Below are positions 59,502 to 64,000 of a DNA stretch of 64,000 bases, in pieces. Both the position numbers and the translations under genes were made by a program. The notes beneath the pieces were generated by a model that saw nothing but the letters and a program-made list of their open reading frames with translations, was not told where the DNA came from and ran no database searches. Each line of letters begins with the position of its first letter. The first letter of the stretch is position 1. This stretch comes from Nonomuraea jiangxiensis (lineage in GTDB: Bacteria; Actinomycetota; Actinomycetes; Streptosporangiales; Streptosporangiaceae): positions 248,001 to 312,000 of the forward strand of contig NZ_FNDJ01000005.1 of NCBI RefSeq assembly GCF_900099965.1, written 5' to 3'.

Positions 59502-60296
59502 TCAGGCGCGGCAGAGGAGCTCGCCGTGCAGGATGGACAGCCAGCCGTCGTCCGCCGCCGCCCACTCCAGCCAGCCCGCCGAGATGCGCCGCAGGTCGGC
59601 CTCCGTGGCGGCGCCGGTGGCCAGGGCCTGCTCGGCCATGGAGGAGTGCAGGATCCGCTCCGCCCACATCCCGCCCCACCAGGCCCGGTCCTCGGGCGTG
59701 GCGAAGCACCAGGTCGAGGAGGTGGCGGTGACGTCCTCGAAGCCCGCCGCCCTGGCCCACGACAGCAACCGCCGCCCGGCGTCCGGCTCTCCGCCGTTCC
59801 CCCGCGCGACCCGCTGGTAGAGCGCCAGCCACTCCTCCAGCTCCGGCAGGAGCGGATACCAGGTGAATCCGGAGTAGTCGCTGTCGCGTACCGCCACCAG
59901 CCCGCCGGGCCTGGTCACCCTACGCATCTCCGACAGCGCCCGCACCGGGTCGCCGACGTGCTGCAGCACCTGGTGCGCGTGCGTCACCCAGAACGTGTCG
60001 TCCGGGAAGTCCAGCGCCAGCACGTCGGCCACCGCGAAGTCCACGTTCGACAGCCCCCGGCCGGTGATCTCGGCCCTGGCCAGGTCGAGCGCGCCGGCGC
60101 TCACCTCCGATGCCGTCAGCCGCTCCACCCGGGCGGCCAGGTCGGCGCTGATGGTGCCCGGCCCGCTGCCCACGTCCAGGACGGTCATGTGCGGCTGGAG
60201 GTGGGGCAGCAGGTAGGCGGCCGAGTTCTCGGCGGTGCGCCAGCGGTGCGAGCGCAGCACGGACTCGTGGTGGCCATGGGTGTAAACGACATCCAT
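59502..60296 (-). CDS. Class I SAM-dependent methyltransferase
   Basis: 264 aa: motif I VLDVGSGPGTISADLA, VADVLALDFPDDTF, LQHVGDPVRALSEMRRVTRPGG, and a Trp-rich C-terminal part. UbiE/COQ5-like fold acting on a small molecule. RBS GGAG lies before ATG 60296. Substrate unknown. Confidence 0.9.
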   Translation of the reverse strand: MDVVYTHGHHESVLRSHRWRTAENSAAYLLPHLQPHMTVLDVGSGPGTISADLAARVERLTASEVSAGALDLARAEITGRGLSNVDFAVADVLALDFPDDTFWVTHAHQVLQHVGDPVRALSEMRRVTRPGGLVAVRDSDYSGFTWYPLLPELEEWLALYQRVARGNGGEPDAGRRLLSWARAAGFEDVTATSSTWCFATPEDRAWWGGMWAERILHSSMAEQALATGAATEADLRRISAGWLEWAAADDGWLSILHGELLCRA

Positions 60297-60398
60297 GTCA
60301 GGAACTCCTTTGTTTCGCCCACTCTAGCCGCATCTCACGATGCAAGAGAAAATGTCTTGTCATATGAGATTTCATTGATCATCTAAACTTGTGGCGGC

Positions 60399-60974
60399 AT
60401 GTTCGTAAACCTCAGGGAAGGCGGTTGGTTCGTGGGAGAGATCCGGCCGATCGTGCACGTGGGCGACCCGGTGCTGCATCAGCCGTGCGAGCCGGTCACC
60501 CGGTTCGACGACGCCCTGGCGGCGCTCGTGGACGACATGTTCGCCAGCATGTACGCGGCGGAGGGCGTGGGCCTGGCCGCCAACCAGATCGGCGTGTCCC
60601 TGCGGGTGTTCGTCTACGACTGCCCGGACGCGGACGGCGAGCGCCACAAGGGCGTCGTGGTCAACCCGGTCCTGGTGCTCCCCGAGGTCGGCGAGCGCCG
60701 GCTCGACCCCGGCGAGGAGGGCTGCCTGTCGGTGCCCGGCCAGTACGCGCCCCTGCCCCGCGCGGACCACGCCACCGTGCACGGGTTCGACGTGGCGGGC
60801 GAGCCCGTCACCGTCGAGGGCACGGGGCTGCTCTCGCGCTGCCTCCAGCACGAGACCGACCACCTCGACGGCCACCTCTACATCGACCGTCTGCCGGCCA
60901 AGCGGCGCAAACAGGTGCTGGCCGCGTACGAGGCGGCCCGCGATTCCGCTATGGCGGACAAAACGCCGCTATAG
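60399..60974 (+). CDS. def: Peptide deformylase
   Basis: 191 aa with all three motifs: [16 protein letters not shown] (metal Cys) and QHETDHLDG (metal His pair and catalytic Glu). Removes the N-formyl group of nascent proteins. ATG 60399 or GTG 60432 could start it. The last 29 bp carry a twin palindrome that overlaps the stop codon and probably controls the next gene. Possibly a second deformylase, as actinomycetes often have several. Confidence 0.93.
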   Translation: MFVNLREGGWFVGEIRPIVHVGDPVLHQPCEPVTRFDDALAALVDDMFASMYAAEGVGLAANQIGVSLRVFVYDCPDADGERHKGVVVNPVLVLPEVGERRLDPGEEGCLSVPGQYAPLPRADHATVHGFDVAGEPVTVEGTGLLSRCLQHETDHLDGHLYIDRLPAKRRKQVLAAYEAARDSAMADKTPL

Positions 60975-60977
60975 CGG
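60946..60977. promoter_or_regulatory. Twin palindrome, candidate operator of the XRE-cupin regulator
   Basis: CCGCTATGGCGG (60946-60957) and the perfect palindrome CCGCTATAGCGG (60966-60977) are spaced 20 bp centre to centre, two helical turns on the same face. They lie in the last codons of def; the second contains its TAG stop and the TATAGC -10 of the XRE gene. Confidence 0.6.
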
Positions 60978-60981
60978 AAAT

Positions 60982-61620
60982 GTGCATGGCGAAGGGGTTC
61001 TGTCCAGCGGCCTGTCGATGGCCGAACTGGGGCAGCGGATCCGGGCCGAGCGGCAGGCGCGCGGCCTGTCCATCGAACGCCTGGCCGAGCTGAGCGGCAT
61101 CAGCCGGAGCATGGTGTCGGAGGTCGAGCGCGGCACGAAGACCCCGACCGTGCCGGTGCTCGACCGGCCGGCCACGGCCCTCGGCACCTCGATCGCCCGG
61201 CTGCTCGACGAGCCCGCGCACGCGGCGCTGCGGGTGCTGCGCCACGCCGACCAGCGGGTGCTGCGCGACCCGTCCGGCTGGGAGCGGCGGGTGCTGTCGC
61301 CGGTGCCGGCCGACGTGGAGTTCGAGTTCATGCGCACGACCATCGGGCCGGGCGTGGACGCGGGCGAGTTCGCGCCGCACGCGCCGGGCTCGCGGGAATA
61401 CCTCGCCGTCGAGGCCGGCGACCTGCGGCTGACCGTCAACGGCAGGGCGTACGAGCTGGGCGCGGGCGACCCGGCCTACTACCCGGGCGACTGCCGCCAC
61501 GCCTTCGCCAACGACGGCCCGATCGACTGCGTCTACTACCTCGCCATGGAGCTGGGCGGCGCCGGCCACCACCAGAGCGGCCACGGGGGCGATGGAGGCC
61601 AGGGAGAATCGCATGGATGA
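60982..61620 (+). CDS. XRE-family regulator with cupin sensor domain
   Basis: 212 aa: HTH GLSIERLAELSGISRSMVSEVERGTKTPTV, then a cupin (APGSREYLAVEAGDLRLTVN, YYPGDCRHAFANDG). Start GTG 60982 is 6 nt after TATAGC, leaderless. Cupin-XRE proteins usually repress a metabolic or amine-handling gene beside them; here the next gene is a PLP-decarboxylase ghost. ATG 61018 is an alternative start. Confidence 0.88.
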   Translation: MHGEGVLSSGLSMAELGQRIRAERQARGLSIERLAELSGISRSMVSEVERGTKTPTVPVLDRPATALGTSIARLLDEPAHAALRVLRHADQRVLRDPSGWERRVLSPVPADVEFEFMRTTIGPGVDAGEFAPHAPGSREYLAVEAGDLRLTVNGRAYELGAGDPAYYPGDCRHAFANDGPIDCVYYLAMELGGAGHHQSGHGGDGGQGESHG

Positions 61621-61849
61621 CCTGACCAGGGACGAGTTGCGGCGGGCCGGGGCTGCGGCGGCCGGGGTCGTGGCCGATCATCTCGCGGGCGTCGCCGGCC
61701 GCCCGGCGTGGCGACCGGTGCCGGCCGCCGAGCGTGCCTGACTGGGCGGGCGGGACGTGCTGCGGGCCTGCTTCCTGCACCCGGACACCACCGAACGGGA
61801 CCTGACCGTGCTGCTCGACGAGATCCGCCTGGCGGCCAAGACCCTCTGA
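61613..61849 (+). pseudogene. PLP-dependent decarboxylase ghost (internally deleted)
   Basis: From ATG 61613 (overlapping the XRE stop) 42 codons resemble the N-terminus of group II PLP decarboxylases ([32 protein letters not shown]). A TGA at 61739 follows; the same frame then continues with what looks like the family C-terminus (LRACFLHPDTTERDLTVLLDEIR) to TGA 61847. About 400 central codons, including the PLP Lys, are missing. A large in-frame deletion plus stop is the simplest reading. Confidence 0.7.
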
Positions 61850-61951
61850 CCCCGGGGACCCGCCCCGCTGAGCTGGGCCCATAGGCCAAGGCCAGTGAGT
61901 CGGGCCCGTGCCCGGGTAGGGGGTTCGACACCGATCGACTGGGAGGTTCCC

Positions 61952-62380
61952 ATGGCCGAGACCGTGGCGAAGACCGTGGCGGACGTGATGACGACGCATC
62001 CCGCGACGGTCGAGGCCGACCAGCCCGTGTCCGTGGCCGCCTCGCTCATGCGTGACCATGACACCGGCTGCGTGATCGTCAACCAGAACGGTCGCATGCA
62101 GGGCATCATCACCGACCGTGACATCACCGTACGCGTGGTCGCCGCGGACAAGTGCTGCCAGACGCCGGTACGCGAGGCGTGCAGCCCCTCGGTCGAGGCC
62201 ATCGGGCCTGACACCACCCTCGAACAGGCGATCCAGCTCATGCGTTCGCACGCCGTACGCCGCCTGCCGGTGGTCGAGGACGGCCGCGCCGTCGGCATCG
62301 TGAGCCTCGGGGATCTCGCGCTCGAACGCGACCCGGACTCCGCGCTGGCCGGCATCTCGGCCGCCGAGGCCAATCGATAG
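61952..62380 (+). CDS. CBS-domain protein (two CBS motifs)
   Basis: 142 aa consisting only of two CBS repeats (VADVMTTHPATVEADQPV...GIITDRDITVRV; REACSPSVEAIGPDTTLEQA...GIVSLGDLALER), a Bateman module that binds adenine nucleotides. Stress- or dormancy-type regulators in actinomycetes share this form. ATG 61952 follows GGGAGG. Confidence 0.92.
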   Translation: MAETVAKTVADVMTTHPATVEADQPVSVAASLMRDHDTGCVIVNQNGRMQGIITDRDITVRVVAADKCCQTPVREACSPSVEAIGPDTTLEQAIQLMRSHAVRRLPVVEDGRAVGIVSLGDLALERDPDSALAGISAAEANR

Positions 62381-62403
62381 CCGCCAGGCGGTAGCGTGGC
62401 CGG

Positions 62404-62757
62404 ATGGTCACCGTCGACGATGTGCGCCGCTTCGCGCGCACGCTCCCGCGCACGTCGGAACATCTGATCAGGGATCGGGTCAAGTTCCGGGTCGGCAAGA
62501 TCGTTTATGTGGCGTTCTCGCGTGACGAGACGCAGATGGGCTTCGGCTTCCCCAAGGAGGAGCGCGCGGCCCTGGTCGCGGCCGAGCCGGCCAAGTTCCT
62601 GCTGCCGCGCGAGTCCGACATGCGGTTCAACTGGGTGGTCGCGCGCATGGACGCGCTCGACGAGGAGGAGATGCGCGAGCTCGTGCTGGAGGCGTGGCGC
62701 ATGTGCGTGCCCAAGAAAGTACGCCTGGAGCAGCAACTCACCGCCCAGGGCCGCTGA
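62404..62757 (+). CDS. MmcQ/YjbR-family protein
   Basis: 117 aa: VDDVRRFARTLPRTSEH, VKFRVGKIVYVAFSRDE, MGFGFPKEERAALVA and LVLEAWRMCVPKKVR match the MmcQ/YjbR (double-wing) family, of unclear molecular role. ATG 62404 is 6 nt after TAGCGT (62392-62397), leaderless. Confidence 0.88.
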   Translation: MVTVDDVRRFARTLPRTSEHLIRDRVKFRVGKIVYVAFSRDETQMGFGFPKEERAALVAAEPAKFLLPRESDMRFNWVVARMDALDEEEMRELVLEAWRMCVPKKVRLEQQLTAQGR

Positions 62758-62798
62758 CCCCGCCGCACCGCCTCCTCCCGCAAGGCCGGTGATGGCGT

Positions 62799-63686
62799 CT
62801 AGGACACGCTGCGGTAGAGATCCCTGGTCAGCGTGGTGATGCGCTTGACGGAGGCGCTCCACGTGCCGCCCACCGGGTGGGCCGTCAGCACCGCCATGAC
62901 GTAGCGCTCACCCTTGCCCACCAGGCCGCTGGTGTGCAGCACGGGACGGCCGTAGTCGGGCACGCCCGACCCGGTGGCGCGCTGCGCGACCCACGAGACG
63001 GGCGCGCTGGTGGCCTTGGCGTCGCACCTGACCGGCGGCGTCGTGCCGAACCCCGACCACCCCTGCTTGACCGCCCACGGCCGGGGCAGCGCGTCGGGAA
63101 TGCCGAAGGTCTGGTCGAAGCCGTCGGTCCCGCACGGCGTGGACCGCCGCAGGTGCCCCAGGATCGTGTCCCTGACCTTGGGCGCGGCCCGGTCGAGCAG
63201 GTAACGGTAGGTCCGCACGATGTCGTACGCGCTGAGCGAGGTGTAACCCCAGAAGCCCGGTTTGGAGGCGGGCGGCGGCGTGGTGTCGGACAGGCCGAGC
63301 TTGCGGGCCGTACGGACGACGATCTGCCCCTTGCCCCCGCGGTCCCAGAACGTGGAGGCCGCGTCGTCGTCGCTGGACCGCAGCATGATCTTCAGCAGGT
63401 TGGCGTCGGCCGCGGGCACGCTCTTGCGCCGCTCCAGGTAGTCGATCGCGATCAGGATCTTGACGACCGAGGCCGAGCGGTATTTCCGGTGCGCGTTCTT
63501 GGTGGCCACGATCTTGCCGGCATGCCGGTCGAACACCACCCACGCCGCCGTGGTCCCCGCCGGGACCCGGGGCGGCTGGATGTGCACGCTCGGAGCGGCC
63601 CCGCCCGCGGCGTCGGCGGCCTGGGGAGGACCCGCGAGCGCGAGGACGAGGGGCCCGGAAAGCAGCAGGGGGGTCAGAGGCTTCAT
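62799..63686 (-). CDS. Secreted class-A beta-lactamase-fold protein
   Basis: 295 aa with signal peptide (MKPLTPLLLSGPLVLALAG, cleavage near AADA). Serine-hydrolase core: SVVK (SxxK), SSDDDAAS in the SDN position and LHTSG in place of KTG. Helical segment TPPPASKPGFWGYTSLSAYDIV. The KTG replacement by HTS makes beta-lactamase activity doubtful. ATG 63686 follows AGGCGG at 6 nt; ATG 63692 overlaps the RBS. Confidence 0.85.
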   Translation of the reverse strand: MKPLTPLLLSGPLVLALAGPPQAADAAGGAAPSVHIQPPRVPAGTTAAWVVFDRHAGKIVATKNAHRKYRSASVVKILIAIDYLERRKSVPAADANLLKIMLRSSDDDAASTFWDRGGKGQIVVRTARKLGLSDTTPPPASKPGFWGYTSLSAYDIVRTYRYLLDRAAPKVRDTILGHLRRSTPCGTDGFDQTFGIPDALPRPWAVKQGWSGFGTTPPVRCDAKATSAPVSWVAQRATGSGVPDYGRPVLHTSGLVGKGERYVMAVLTAHPVGGTWSASVKRITTLTRDLYRSVS

Positions 63687-63726
63687 GCGCATCCGCCTAT
63701 AACTACCAGATTCCCCGAGTCTACCC

Positions 63727-63754
63727 TTGACCCTCCAACGCAATCGGGTATAAA
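63727..63754 (+). promoter_or_regulatory. Promoter of the DeoR-family gene
   Basis: TTGACC (63727-63732), 16-nt spacer, TATAAA (63749-63754): the most canonical sigma-70-type promoter in the window, about 40 nt before GTG 63795. Confidence 0.7.
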
Positions 63755-63794
63755 CACAGAGGAAACCAACTCGAAACGGCGGTGAACCAACATC

Positions 63795-64000
63795 GTGTAC
63801 GCCGAGGAGCGGCACCAGGAGATCCTGCGCAGGGCACGGGCGGCGGGCCGGGTCGACGTGGTCACGCTGGCCACCGAGCTGGAGGTGACCACCGAGACGA
63901 TCCGCCGCGACCTGACCTCGCTGGAGCGGGCGGGCGTGCTGCGCCGGGTGCACGGCGGCGCGATCCCCGTGGAGCGGCTCGGGTTCGAGCCCGCGCTGGC
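63795..64000 (+). CDS. DeoR-family transcriptional regulator, N-terminal part (cut by window edge)
   Basis: First 68 codons: ERHQEILRRARAAGRVDVVTLATELEVTTETIRRDL and LERAGVLRRVHGGAIP, the DeoR winged-helix signature. Such regulators commonly precede fructose PTS or sugar-kinase genes, but nothing of these is visible here. Confidence 0.93.
   Translation, partial: MYAEERHQEILRRARAAGRVDVVTLATELEVTTETIRRDLTSLERAGVLRRVHGGAIPVERLGFEPAL

Overview
The window is about 71% G+C DNA with strong G/C bias at third codon positions, frequent GTG and TTG starts, many 4-bp ATGA/GTGA gene overlaps, F420/LLM-type and MmyB-type proteins, a fused anthranilate synthase and many TetR/MarR/XRE regulators. This is typical chromosomal DNA of a filamentous actinomycete. 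The gene content is most like Streptosporangiales such as Nonomuraea, but that genus call is an inference. No rRNA, tRNA, insertion sequence, integrase, prophage or CRISPR array was recognised. About 65 protein genes are supported, nearly all with chromosomal-style codon use.

Layout. 1-3.7 kb: acyl-CoA dehydrogenase (cut by the left edge), enoyl-CoA hydratase, an HSL-type esterase and a class-I amidotransferase-like protein whose catalytic cysteine is alanine. 3.7-10.2 kb: a flavohaemoglobin with an AT-rich regulatory region, two BNR/Asp-box proteins, an MmyB-type regulator with a 17-bp palindrome, a MoaD/ThiS-like protein and a ThyX. 10.2-17 kb: a DoxX/MarR module with twin operators, an amidohydrolase with an in-frame minisatellite, a trpEG fusion behind a classical Trp-codon attenuator, and a P450/TetR pair. 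17-31 kb: a large secreted subtilase, a CocE-type hydrolase with WYL regulator, an SDR, an MctP-type monocarboxylate symporter with its DUF3311 partner, and a dispersed acyl-CoA dehydrogenase / aminoglycoside-phosphotransferase-like / DUF6285 set.

31.9-36.6 kb holds the most unusual unit: four tightly packed genes encoding a coiled-coil protein of unknown function, a Cas4/Dna2-like PD-(D/E)XK nuclease with candidate Fe-S cysteines, an unknown protein with a possible beta-barrel end, and a compact Upf1/Dna2-like SF1 helicase. It looks like Dna2 split into separate, translationally coupled polypeptides. 36.6-48.3 kb: GNAT enzyme, DHA2 efflux pump with divergent TetR and twin operators, RsbW-like kinase, Ppx/GppA phosphatase, a P450, a formylglycine-generating enzyme, a MurG-like glycosyltransferase and three tandem paralogous membrane/coiled-coil proteins with no recognised function. 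48.3-64 kb: LLM oxidoreductase, two-component system, a NACHT (STAND) ATPase, propionyl-CoA synthetase, nucleotidyltransferase, GNAT, peptide deformylase, an XRE-cupin regulator whose probable operator lies inside the end of def, a PLP-decarboxylase ghost, CBS and MmcQ/YjbR proteins, a beta-lactamase-fold protein and the start of a DeoR regulator.

A recurrent regulatory theme is leaderless initiation: at least 13 starts lie exactly 6-7 nt after a TANNNT -10 hexamer and have no ribosome-binding site. Another is short palindromes next to genes for one-component regulators. Functions below come from reading motifs in the translations; no database search was run.
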